Assembly (NCBI GenBank): GCA_016936455.1
Contig: JAFGXV010000050.1
Span: forward strand, 1-64,000
Source of the DNA: Desulfuromonadaceae bacterium
GTDB taxonomy: Bacteria; Desulfobacterota; Desulfuromonadia; Desulfuromonadales; Desulfuromonadaceae
Direction: 5' to 3'
DNA: 64,000 bases
Positions 9,245-17,793 of the stretch are shown here, piece after piece. The notes under the pieces were generated by a model. That model was not told the DNA's origin. It made no database searches and was given only the letters and a program-made list of their open reading frames with translations. How positions within the stretch are numbered: the first letter of the stretch is position 1; every line of letters begins with the position of its first letter. Made by a program: the position numbers and the translations under genes.

Positions 9245-11476
9245 TCAGCCATTGACAACGCGGCGCGGCACGTCCCGTTCCACGCAACAGGGCAGCGCAG
9301 CCAGTACCGGGTTTTCCTCCTCGCTGTCGGCAATGGTAAAGGTCTCCAGCAGACGGCGCAGACGCTGGGCTTCGCGGGTGAAGGCCTGAGCCGATTGGCT
9401 GCTCTGGCGCGCCACCTGAGTGGTTTTCAGGTTGATCTCGTCCATCTTCCTCAGCGACTGATCAATGCGGGTGATCTCACGCTGCTGTTCCGAAGAGGAG
9501 TGCGAAACCGTTTCGACGATCCCTGAAAGCTGGCCCACCTCCTGCACGATTTCGTCGAGGCGACAGGCGGCCGTATTGGCGATGGCCACGCCATTGCGCG
9601 CCTTGCCGATGGAGCCTTCAATAAGCTCAGCGGTTTCCGCCGCCGCCCGCGCGCTGCGCGCCGCCAGATTGCGAACCTCTTCGGCGACTACGGCAAAACC
9701 CTTGCCATGCTGGCCGGCGCGGGCCGCCTCGACGGCGGCATTGAGGGCCAGTAGATTGGTCTGGAAAGCGATCTCATCGATCACCTTGATGATCTGGGCC
9801 ACGTTGTTGCCGCTGCGATGAATCTCATCCATGGCCTGAACCATCAGCTGGATCTGCTGGCGGCCCTGCTCGGCACACTCATGGGCCTGGGACGACAGGC
9901 GGCCGGCTCGCTGCGTGCCGGCGACATTCTCCCGTGACAACGTAACGATGGAGTTCATCGAACCGGAAATCTGCTGCTGGGCCGCACTCTGACTCTCGGC
10001 ATTGCCCGTCAGCACCAGGCTGCTATCGAGGGTCTGCCGGGAGTAGCCCTCGACATTCAGGCACAGGCTGCGGATACGCTGAACCAGTTCACACAATGAC
10101 TGGTTGGTGCGCTCCAGGGGCTGACGGATCAGCCCTTGGGCCTCGAAGGTGAAATCCCCCTGCGCGAGGGATTCGAAGGCCGTCATGATCTCGTGCTGCA
10201 TGTGATCGGCAAAGGTGTTCAGCAACGTCCCGAGCTGACCAATCTCGTCCTGGCGGGCAACGCTTACCCGCGCGGAGAGGTCGCCCTGATCGAGTCGGCG
10301 GATCATGCTGATGGTGGCATTCAGCGGCCTGTCAATGGAGCGGGTGACCAGCCAGGCCAGCAGAGCACTGAGAACAAGCACCAAAACGGCAACACCGGTC
10401 AGCAGTCTGTCAATCCGGGAGGTCTGCTCGTTGGCCAGGGTCTGCGCTGCCAGCACGTCGGCGGAGTGAAGACGGACCTGCTCCCCATTGGCCACCATGT
10501 GCGCGATGAGACCCTGTTTCAGGTCCGCGATGCGGGTCTCAATATCATCACACAGCGTCTTGACCGGTCCGGCAAGCAGGGCCGTCAGGCGCTCCTGGCC
10601 AGCAATCACGGCCTGCTCCCGGCCAAGAACCTGGTCCAAGTTGACGGAGATCGACTTGACCAGCGGCGGGAAATTGTCGCGATAGAGGTGGTGCGCCTCT
10701 TCCCAGCGGCTGAAAAACAGCAGATTGTCCAGCTTGCGGCTGGCATTCCACAGTTTCTCGTTTTCCGCACGACTCTTTTCAAAAGCCTCGCGCAACACCG
10801 GCATCTGGGCGCTGAACCGCTGGTAGAGCGGTCCGGCCATGAACTGTTCGAGCTCGGTATCGGCCAGATCCTCAGCCAGCAGTTCGCCGATGGTGCTGTG
10901 GACAAAGATCATATTGGCCACCTTGAGCGTCCAGTAGAGTTGCGAACGCTTGAGCTCGGTCAGGGCTGTGGCAAGTCCCTGATGCCGCGCCTGCCAGCGG
11001 CTATGGATCGGTTCGATCTGCTGCGCCAGCTGCGCGCGTTTTTCGGCCAGTTCATGATAGAGAGCTGCGGCTTGCGGCAGGGTTTTCTCGATTTCCTGCC
11101 GCAGGGGGCCATCCAGCAGCGCATCGAGGGCCTCGGTGACGGGAATGTTGCGGAGCTTCTCCACCGGCTCATTGGCCAGCATGGCCAGACTCAGTTGAGA
11201 GATACGCTGGTGATGCTGGGCCTGGGCCCGACTGAGGGCGCTGATCCAGTCCGTGATGGTAATGCTTTTCTGCTGCGCCACCAGCGCCTCGTCAAAAGCC
11301 TCGGCCACGTGCGTGGAGGCGCCGGCGATCTGCCGGGTTCCCCAGAAAGAAAAGGCCCCGACGACAAATACCAGCAGAACGATGAACGAAAAACTCAGAA
11401 TCAGGCGGCGGGCAATGGAGGGTTGTTGCAGGCGCGACAGGCGCCAGTCTTTGGTCCAGCTTGCTCGAATAGTCAT
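9245..11476 (-). CDS. Methyl-accepting chemotaxis protein
   Basis: The 743-residue receptor has a membrane segment near residues 25-48, a long helical periplasmic sensor to about residue 350, a second membrane segment near 352-374, and a HAMP domain that follows at once (RSIDRPLNATI). The C-terminal signalling region contains the conserved hairpin IDEIAFQTNLLALNAAVEAA near residue 565. The sensor is unusually long (about 300 residues) and mostly helical. The ligand is unknown. Such receptors control CheA through CheW. No pentapeptide methylase tether is visible at the C-terminus. The EAL-CBS-GGDEF gene begins 37 bases downstream, so the two may be cotranscribed. Confidence 0.93.
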   Translation of the reverse strand: MTIRASWTKDWRLSRLQQPSIARRLILSFSFIVLLVFVVGAFSFWGTRQIAGASTHVAEAFDEALVAQQKSITITDWISALSRAQAQHHQRISQLSLAMLANEPVEKLRNIPVTEALDALLDGPLRQEIEKTLPQAAALYHELAEKRAQLAQQIEPIHSRWQARHQGLATALTELKRSQLYWTLKVANMIFVHSTIGELLAEDLADTELEQFMAGPLYQRFSAQMPVLREAFEKSRAENEKLWNASRKLDNLLFFSRWEEAHHLYRDNFPPLVKSISVNLDQVLGREQAVIAGQERLTALLAGPVKTLCDDIETRIADLKQGLIAHMVANGEQVRLHSADVLAAQTLANEQTSRIDRLLTGVAVLVLVLSALLAWLVTRSIDRPLNATISMIRRLDQGDLSARVSVARQDEIGQLGTLLNTFADHMQHEIMTAFESLAQGDFTFEAQGLIRQPLERTNQSLCELVQRIRSLCLNVEGYSRQTLDSSLVLTGNAESQSAAQQQISGSMNSIVTLSRENVAGTQRAGRLSSQAHECAEQGRQQIQLMVQAMDEIHRSGNNVAQIIKVIDEIAFQTNLLALNAAVEAARAGQHGKGFAVVAEEVRNLAARSARAAAETAELIEGSIGKARNGVAIANTAACRLDEIVQEVGQLSGIVETVSHSSSEQQREITRIDQSLRKMDEINLKTTQVARQSSQSAQAFTREAQRLRRLLETFTIADSEEENPVLAALPCCVERDVPRRVVNG

Positions 11477-11604
11477 GACAGGTTCCCCACAGTGAAGGAC
11501 AGAGACATTGATGCCTCCATCTACCCCCGAGCTGTTAGCCTAAGGTTTCGAGTAGGTGAGGATACGGTGAGAGCGGCCCTGGCACGCACGACGGTGAATA
11601 AAAA

Positions 11605-11635
11605 ATGCGGTGTTTCACACAGGAAAGCACCGCAT
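11605..11635 (-). terminator. Intrinsic terminator of the phoB-phoR operon
   Basis: On the minus strand an ATGCGGTG/CACCGCAT stem extends by three A-T pairs past a bulged base, and is followed by a run of T (plus-strand A run at 11600-11604). It lies 37 bases past the phoR stop. Confidence 0.8.
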
Positions 11636-11671
11636 CGTTTCGAGCTGGGACAGACGAAGTCTGAAGGGATT

Positions 11672-13510
11672 TTACGCCCCCGACCGTTTGGTGAGACGGT
11701 CCGGCTCCCGCGGCAGACGAATACTGAAGGTGCTGCCCTGACCGGGGGTACTGACGACGTCAATGCGACCGTCGTGGATCTGCACGATGTGTTTGACAAT
11801 GGCCAGGCCGAGTCCGCTGCCGCCAGCCTGTCGGCTGCGGGCCTTGTCCACCCGGTAGAAGCGCTCGAACAGCCGCGGCAGATGTTCGGACTCAATGCCG
11901 CAGCCCCTGTCCTCCACCTCGATCACGGCGGCATCCTCCTGGACAAAGCAGCGGATGACGACCTCGCTGTCTTTCGAACTGTACTTGACCGCATTGTCGA
12001 TCAGATTGCTCAAGGCCTGCTCCAGCAGCGGCGCATTCATCTCCACCTGCAGCAGGTCTTCGCACTCAAGTTTCAGCTGGATGCCCCGCTGCTGCGCCGT
12101 CATGACGCAATCGTTGACCGCCTCCTGTACCACCGGCGCCAGCCGGGCTTTCTGCAGCACAAAGCCCTGATGCTCTTCACCCAGTTCAATGCGCGACAGG
12201 CTCATCAGGTCCTCAATAATGACGGTCAGACGGTCGACCTGACGTTCGACAATGTGGAGAAATCGCTCACTTTCTTCGCGGTTATCGAGAGCACCATCAA
12301 GCAAAGTTTCGACAAAGCCCTTGATGGCGGTAATCGGTGTCTTCAGCTCATGGGAGACATTGGCGACGAAATCGCGGCGCATGGTCTCCAGCCGCCGCAG
12401 ACGCGTTGTATCGTTGAGCACCACCAGCGCACCGATGGCGCTGTCGCCCTCGCCGCGCAGCGGCGTGCCGTGCACCTGCAGGCTGATCTCCTGTCCATCG
12501 TGGAACAGCTGCAGATCTTTTTCCAGCGACGCATCACCGCCCAGCGCCTCGCGCACGAAATCGAGCAGCTCGGCACGACGGACCACCTCCTGCAGACTGC
12601 GGCCGACGGATTCACCGCCATCCACTTCCAGCAGGCGTGCGGCGGCCTGGTTCAGACGCAGAATGTTTTCCGCCGAATCCACGGCAATCACCCCTTCAAC
12701 CATGCTGCCCAGCACCGCTTCCTGCTCCTGACGCTGTTTGTCAATCGTACTGATGCGCTCGTTGAGCTGCCGCGCCATCTGATTGAGAGCTTGAGCCAGG
12801 TCGACGATTTCGCTGGAGCCGGTCACGTAAAGCCGCTGATGCAGGTAGCCATCGGCGTAGCCTTTGGCTTTCAGGCGGATCTGCTCCAGAGGCCGGCTGA
12901 TGCGGCGGGAAATGACCAGACAGATCAGAGCCACCAGCACAATCACCACCAGACCACCGAGCACGATGCGCTGGCGCAGGTGGCTGATAGCCGTTTCGAC
13001 CTCGTCCATGGATTTGGCCGTGCGCACCACGGCCTGAATTCCCTGCGGCGTCGTCACCGGCAACGCCAGATAGACCATCTCCTTGTTCACAGTGCGGCTG
13101 TAACGCTCCGAAATACCGGTCTCGCCCTGTAGCGCCTGCACAACTTCCGGCCGCCGGGCGTGGTTTTCCATGCGCTGCGGTTCTTCTTCACTGTCACCGA
13201 GGACATCGCCACCGGGAAGCACCACAGTAACCCGGGTTTTGGTGCGCAGACCGGCTTCACGGCACAGATCCTGAATCTTGTGCGCCGCCGTGCTCGGCTC
13301 GTCTTCCAGCAAACGGCCGACCTGAAAGGCCACCAGCGTGGCCTGGGCGGACAGGGACTCGCGCAGGCTCTGATGCTGGAACCGCTTGAGAACGGCACTG
13401 GAGTACCAGATCCCCAGCAGGATGGCGACCAGCGTTACCATAAAAAAAGCCGGATAGATCTGCCATAGCAGACGTGTCCCCTTGTGATCCTTTTTCTTCA
13501 TGATCTTCAT
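11672..13510 (-). CDS. phoR: PhoR-type sensor histidine kinase
   Basis: The 612-residue kinase has a membrane segment at about residues 14-38, a periplasmic region of about 140 residues, and a second membrane segment near 182-205. A HAMP domain, a PAS domain (near 255-360), a HisKA domain with VSHELKTP (histidine near residue 388) and an HATPase domain with DRGCGI and GGSGLGLAIVK follow. This is the PhoR/WalK layout with a full extracytoplasmic loop, as seen in Gram-positive and delta-proteobacterial PhoR. The start has GAGG six bases upstream. It follows the response regulator by 46 bases. The phosphate role is inferred from layout and from the Pho-box-like array ahead of phoB. WalK-like stress sensing is the alternative. 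Confidence 0.85.
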   Translation of the reverse strand: MKIMKKKDHKGTRLLWQIYPAFFMVTLVAILLGIWYSSAVLKRFQHQSLRESLSAQATLVAFQVGRLLEDEPSTAAHKIQDLCREAGLRTKTRVTVVLPGGDVLGDSEEEPQRMENHARRPEVVQALQGETGISERYSRTVNKEMVYLALPVTTPQGIQAVVRTAKSMDEVETAISHLRQRIVLGGLVVIVLVALICLVISRRISRPLEQIRLKAKGYADGYLHQRLYVTGSSEIVDLAQALNQMARQLNERISTIDKQRQEQEAVLGSMVEGVIAVDSAENILRLNQAAARLLEVDGGESVGRSLQEVVRRAELLDFVREALGGDASLEKDLQLFHDGQEISLQVHGTPLRGEGDSAIGALVVLNDTTRLRRLETMRRDFVANVSHELKTPITAIKGFVETLLDGALDNREESERFLHIVERQVDRLTVIIEDLMSLSRIELGEEHQGFVLQKARLAPVVQEAVNDCVMTAQQRGIQLKLECEDLLQVEMNAPLLEQALSNLIDNAVKYSSKDSEVVIRCFVQEDAAVIEVEDRGCGIESEHLPRLFERFYRVDKARSRQAGGSGLGLAIVKHIVQIHDGRIDVVSTPGQGSTFSIRLPREPDRLTKRSGA

Positions 13511-13556
13511 CGCAGTCCTCTACGAAACAACAACCGGCAACCGTGCAGCCTGCCGC

Positions 13557-14258
13557 TCAGTCACGAAAACGGTAGCCGACCCCCCGCACCGTTTCGATGG
13601 CGCGGCCGCACTCGCCGAGTTTGCGGCGCAGGCCGACAATCTGGACATCAACGGCGCGATCGGTGACGGAATAGTCCTCACCGCGCACGGCATTGACGAT
13701 CTGGTAGCGGGTAAACACCCAGCCGGGACGGCTGGCGAGAAAATAGAGCACGCGAAACTCGGTGAATGTCAGCTCCACGCTCCTGCCATGGACAAGCACC
13801 TCGTTGCGCCCGGGATGAATCGTCAGCCCGTGACGCTCAATCACCTCGGAGGAGGTTTCATCATCGCCCGGATCGGCTTCCTGATCACGCCGCAGCACCG
13901 CCTTGATGCGAGCCAACAGCACCTTGGGGCTGAACGGCTTGGTCACATAGTCGGCGGCCCCCAGCTCCAGCCCGGTCACGATGTCGGCTTCCTCACCCTT
14001 GGCCGTCAGCATGACAATGGGCACGGCGCGGGTTTTTACATCACGCTTCAGCGCCCGGCAAACGTCCAGGCCGTCCATGGCCGGCAGCATCAGATCCAGC
14101 AGGACCAGATCGGGGAGGTAATGGCGCACACACTGCAGGCCTTCTTCGCCGGTCGTCGCCGTCAGCACTTGATAGCCTTCGCGCACCAGATTGTAGTGAA
14201 TCAGGGCCAGGATATCTTCCTCGTCCTCAACAATCAGTATGGTCTTTTTATCCGTCAT
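13557..14258 (-). CDS. phoB: PhoB-type response regulator (OmpR family)
   Basis: The 233-residue regulator has an N-terminal receiver with the acidic pair EDE near residue 12, phosphoacceptor Asp at residue 55 (LLDLMLP) and the lysine in TKPFSP. The C-terminal winged helix has TFTEFRVL and ends in VRGVGYRF. It would be phosphorylated by the kinase encoded next and bind direct repeats with 11-bp spacing. Such an array is present just upstream at 14297-14334. I chose the ATG at 14258, nine bases after AAGGA. A GTG three codons earlier is possible. The product matches PhoB more than other OmpR regulators in domain order and context. Confidence 0.87.
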   Translation of the reverse strand: MTDKKTILIVEDEEDILALIHYNLVREGYQVLTATTGEEGLQCVRHYLPDLVLLDLMLPAMDGLDVCRALKRDVKTRAVPIVMLTAKGEEADIVTGLELGAADYVTKPFSPKVLLARIKAVLRRDQEADPGDDETSSEVIERHGLTIHPGRNEVLVHGRSVELTFTEFRVLYFLASRPGWVFTRYQIVNAVRGEDYSVTDRAVDVQIVGLRRKLGECGRAIETVRGVGYRFRD

Positions 14259-14296
14259 AGCCACCAATCCTTTTGGTAAGCATCCAATGACACCCG

Positions 14297-14334
14297 TGTA
14301 AGAATTACGTTAGCTTCCTGCAAGGTTCCTGTAA
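14297..14334. promoter_or_regulatory. Pho-box-like array of four half-sites at 11-bp period
   Basis: Read on the plus strand, TGTAA, CGTTA, TGCAA and TGTAA begin at 14297, 14308, 14319 and 14330, exactly 11 bases apart. On the minus strand these read as TTACA-like units. PhoB and PhoP boxes are built from such units with 11-bp spacing. The array sits 39 bases before the phoB start and also faces the gene at 14483. Binding by PhoB is inferred. Confidence 0.55.
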
Positions 14335-14404
14335 AACCTCTTGCGGTGCTCCGATAAAATCCTTTCTCGTTCCTTGGCTGTCCAGCCGCCGCTAAAAAGA
14401 CACA

Positions 14405-14434
14405 TTGCACCCGCGACAAACAGTTTTCTATGCT
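14405..14434 (+). promoter_or_regulatory. Possible sigma-70 promoter for the HEAT-like/HD-GYP pair
   Basis: TTGCAC (14405-14410) and TATGCT (14429-14434) are separated by 18 bases and lie about 50 bases before the ATG at 14483. Both hexamers are close to the consensus. Confidence 0.4.
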
Positions 14435-14482
14435 ATATGTTAGACCAAATGGGACCGCGAATAGACCGCCAAAGAGACTGCG

Positions 14483-16624
14483 ATGAATCGACACAATCCA
14501 CCGGTGACGACTGACACCTTCGACCTGGAGCTACTGGCAAAATTTGTCTACGAGCTGAATATCACTCGCCGGCAGATTGCCGCCTATCCCCCGGGACACC
14601 CCCTGATCAGTCAGGCGCTGGACAAGGCTGTTGATCTGATCAACCAGGTGCTTGAATTCAGCCCGGTTCTGAAACTGGGCGTCGCCGAAGATCAACTCCT
14701 GCTCTCTGACGGCCTTCTGGACGCCAACAATCCAGTTTTCAAAGACTTTTCACGCTGCCTGTTCGACCGTCAAATCGCCCTGCTGCACATCCGTCAGGGC
14801 GTCACGCGCCGGCAACTTGCGATCCTCTGCGGCCTGCTGGCCCGTGGGCCGGAAGAACTGGCGGAACAGGGAGGCGCGACTGCCCTCCTGGCAGACCTCG
14901 ACGCCCCCGCCATCCACCTGGAGGCAGTTGATTATACGGCGTTTACCCCCAGGGAGCTAAATAAAAACAGAGCGTTATCCAAAGAGGTCTATGATCGGAA
15001 CCAGAGGTCCCTGTGGCAGCGCTTCATCTTTGGCCTGCTGGACGGCAGGCTGGAACGGAATGAAGGTCTTGTCGACAACGCCGTTCCGTTTGATGCAATC
15101 TGGCTGGCAAACGTACTCAACAGCCAAAACCCGGGCAGCGACAGCCCCTCGTCGGAAAAATCATACGATGCCGCCATCAGCACCTTCGTCCGGGAGCTGG
15201 CCCAGGAGGAACACCCTTACGCCGAGACCATGGAGCAATTCAGGATGCTGGTCAAGGGACTGAACAGGCCGTTACGCCACCAGTTCCTGCGCAGCACTTT
15301 CCGAGCCAGTTCGAGACATCCCGACCTGACGAAGCGTCTCGGTGGCCAGATCAGCCGCGATGAGCTTGTGGAACTGCTGGCCGCGAAAGCGCCCGATCAG
15401 TTGCCAGCCAATGTCCTGACGATTCTCGCCGCCCTTGCACCCCTGAACCAGCCAAACGCCAACAGATTGCCCGGCGACTCCAGGCCTCTGGCCGCCCCGG
15501 ATAAGGAGGAGCTCATTCATCACCTGATCAGCCAGGATCAGGCTCCGGAGTATGTGCCCTCAGACTATCAGTCAGCTATGGAACGCATCATTCACAGCAA
15601 ACCCAGGGCCGTTCCCAGAGAATACGCGAGGCAGCTGCTGGATGAACTGCAGTGCCGCAACCTGGAACAGAAAAATCAGGAAATCATCTTTCTGCTGTTG
15701 CGATTGACAAATGAAGACGCCTATGACGCCTTCAGGACCAACCTCAGGGAGCAATGGGAGATGGCCCTTGAGACGGGGGACTTTGATCAACTCAACGCGG
15801 CCCATCAACAGTTGACCGAAATCAGCCAGCAGTGGCCAGCCCATCGAATCTTTTGCCTCGAGCTACTGAACGACTTTGACCAGCCTGACTTTCTCGACAG
15901 CCTCCTCTGCGGTTTATCCCTGTGGGGTAAAGCGAGCCATCCCCCCGTCCGACAGCTGTTGAACCGTATCGGCCCCTCGACCATCGACCTTCTCCTGCAG
16001 CGGCTGAGCGAAGAAAAAACTGCGGCACTACGCCATTACTACATCCACTGTCTGGCCGACTTTGGCGATCAGGCAATCAACCCCCTGCTGAAGCGGCTTC
16101 GCGACCACCGCTGGTATTACGTCCGCAACCTGCTCACCATTCTGCGTCTAATCGGGCAAGCGGTTCCGGTGAAAGCCGTCGTCCATCTTGAACAACACCC
16201 CCATCCGCGAGTCTGGCAGGAACTGATCCAGCTCTACCGCCAGGTCGCCTTCGAGCACGGCGAGCAGCTGATCCTGAACACGCTAGAAAATCCGAAATCT
16301 TCCCAGCACCGCAACGCAATCCAGCAAGCCGCGCTCTACCGCACAACGCGAGTCGGCACCGCACTCATCAAACAATTGCGAAACCGGCCTCTGAGCCGCG
16401 AAACTCTGGACGAAAAAATTGCCCTGGTCCATAGCCTGGCCAGACTCTCCACGAATGAAGCCCTGGTGGAACTTGACCAACTGTTTCACAGCAACTCGCT
16501 GCGCCATCCCCTCCTGTTCAACCAGCTGCGCAACGCGATCCTGGAGATGCTGCCCAACTTTCCGGAACGCACCTCCCAAGCTGCCGAGAGAAGCACAACC
16601 GACGATGGAAGGGCGACGTCATGA
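14483..16624 (+). CDS. HEAT-repeat-like helical protein, coupled to HD-GYP
   Basis: The 713-residue protein has no signal peptide or membrane segment. Residues 1-130 contain YPPGHPLI and LGVAEDQLLLSDGLL, and the downstream HD-GYP protein has a similar start (YSPQHPQV, then a matching RLMVVNQQLVIDD). The two proteins therefore seem to share an N-terminal domain of about 100 residues. The C-terminal half is made of helical repeats such as PLLKRLRDHRWYYVRNLLTIL, typical of HEAT repeats. The stop overlaps the next start in an ATGA, so the two are translated together. The HEAT region may be a protein-binding scaffold. The function is unknown. Confidence 0.75.
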   Translation: MNRHNPPVTTDTFDLELLAKFVYELNITRRQIAAYPPGHPLISQALDKAVDLINQVLEFSPVLKLGVAEDQLLLSDGLLDANNPVFKDFSRCLFDRQIALLHIRQGVTRRQLAILCGLLARGPEELAEQGGATALLADLDAPAIHLEAVDYTAFTPRELNKNRALSKEVYDRNQRSLWQRFIFGLLDGRLERNEGLVDNAVPFDAIWLANVLNSQNPGSDSPSSEKSYDAAISTFVRELAQEEHPYAETMEQFRMLVKGLNRPLRHQFLRSTFRASSRHPDLTKRLGGQISRDELVELLAAKAPDQLPANVLTILAALAPLNQPNANRLPGDSRPLAAPDKEELIHHLISQDQAPEYVPSDYQSAMERIIHSKPRAVPREYARQLLDELQCRNLEQKNQEIIFLLLRLTNEDAYDAFRTNLREQWEMALETGDFDQLNAAHQQLTEISQQWPAHRIFCLELLNDFDQPDFLDSLLCGLSLWGKASHPPVRQLLNRIGPSTIDLLLQRLSEEKTAALRHYYIHCLADFGDQAINPLLKRLRDHRWYYVRNLLTILRLIGQAVPVKAVVHLEQHPHPRVWQELIQLYRQVAFEHGEQLILNTLENPKSSQHRNAIQQAALYRTTRVGTALIKQLRNRPLSRETLDEKIALVHSLARLSTNEALVELDQLFHSNSLRHPLLFNQLRNAILEMLPNFPERTSQAAERSTTDDGRATS

Positions 16625-17793
16625 ATCCGCCAGTCGTCATCCAGCAACAGTTTGTCCGCCTGCTGGCCATTGCCATGGCCAACAACAATCTCTACTCTCC
16701 CCAGCATCCGCAAGTGATCCAGCAACGCAACGCCGCCCGCGCGCTACACGAAACATTGCTGGGCGAGCGGCATGCCGTGCGGCTGATGGTCGTCAACCAG
16801 CAACTCGTCATCGACGATATCCCGCAAAACAGCGGCCTGCATCAGCAACGACTGGTCAAGGCCATGACACGCTGCGGCGTCAGCCATATCGAGCTGAAAC
16901 GCCACCTCGAGGACGCTGAACTTGGGAGCCTCATTGCCTGGCTGGCCGCCGGAGACACCTTCGGCCTCCCTGTCTCTCCCCATATCCGTCTCGGTTGTGT
17001 CACTGTCTGTTACCACCAGGCCGGCGAAGTCGAGCCATCACCTGCGGTTGCGGCTCAACAGCAGGAAAACCTGCGGCAACTGCAACAGAACTACTCGGCG
17101 GACGAACTGGAACGGTTCGCAGAAATTTACAGCGCCGCCGCAAAACAACGGCAACTCAACATGGCCGGACTGGCACAAATCGTCTCGTGCTTTATCGACG
17201 CCATGCACTATCACGCCGACCCGTTGCTGGCTTTGGCTCCGCTGCGCAAGATAGACGATTACACCTTTGTCCATTCCACCAACGTCTGCCTGCTCAATAT
17301 CGCCCAGGCACGTTCCCTGGGCATCGAGGGCGCTGCGTTGCACGATATCGGTCTGGCGGCGCTTCTGCATGATGTCGGCAAGCTGTTCGTTTCCAGCGAG
17401 ATTCTGAACAAACCAGACAAGCTTGACGACGAGGAATGGAAACAGATGCAGCAACATCCCCAGCGGGGCGCCATCTTTCTGCTAAAACAGTCCGGTGTGC
17501 CCCGCCTGTCGGTGATCACCGCGTTCGAACACCATCTCGGCTTTGACCAGCGCGGCTACCCGACCCTTCCCGCGCCCTGGCAACAAAGCCTGAGCAGCCA
17601 GCTCACAGCCATCTCCGATGTGTTTGACGCCCTGCGCACCTCGCGCGCCTACCGCCAGGCGCTGGAAGTGGAAAAAATCAGGGAAATTTTCCGGGACATG
17701 GCCGGAAAACAACTGCATCCCGGCCTGACGGAGAACTTTCTGACCCTGCTTGATGAACCGGGGAGCGACATGCAAACGCCATCGCAGGGCTGA
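16621..17793 (+). CDS. HD-GYP domain phosphodiesterase-like protein
   Basis: The 390-residue protein has an N-terminal domain shared with the upstream gene and a C-terminal HD-GYP domain. The metal motif is HDVGK near residue 250, followed by HPQRGAIFLL and HHLGFDQRGYP. The GYP triplet is intact, but the usual glutamate after the two histidines is leucine and the DG pair reads DQ. HD-GYP enzymes cleave c-di-GMP to GMP or pGpG. The substitutions leave activity uncertain. The start lies in the ATGA overlap with the upstream stop. Its stop TGA abuts the hemH stop on the other strand in the palindrome tgatca, so no intergenic space remains. Confidence 0.87.
   Translation: MNPPVVIQQQFVRLLAIAMANNNLYSPQHPQVIQQRNAARALHETLLGERHAVRLMVVNQQLVIDDIPQNSGLHQQRLVKAMTRCGVSHIELKRHLEDAELGSLIAWLAAGDTFGLPVSPHIRLGCVTVCYHQAGEVEPSPAVAAQQQENLRQLQQNYSADELERFAEIYSAAAKQRQLNMAGLAQIVSCFIDAMHYHADPLLALAPLRKIDDYTFVHSTNVCLLNIAQARSLGIEGAALHDIGLAALLHDVGKLFVSSEILNKPDKLDDEEWKQMQQHPQRGAIFLLKQSGVPRLSVITAFEHHLGFDQRGYPTLPAPWQQSLSSQLTAISDVFDALRTSRAYRQALEVEKIREIFRDMAGKQLHPGLTENFLTLLDEPGSDMQTPSQG

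Noticed and set aside
10136-13132. A 998-codon open frame on the plus strand
   Set aside because: It is antisense to the chemoreceptor and PhoR and runs across the terminator between them. The protein is low in recognisable structure and rich in Gln/His/Arg. It is a shadow of GC-rich coding on the other strand.
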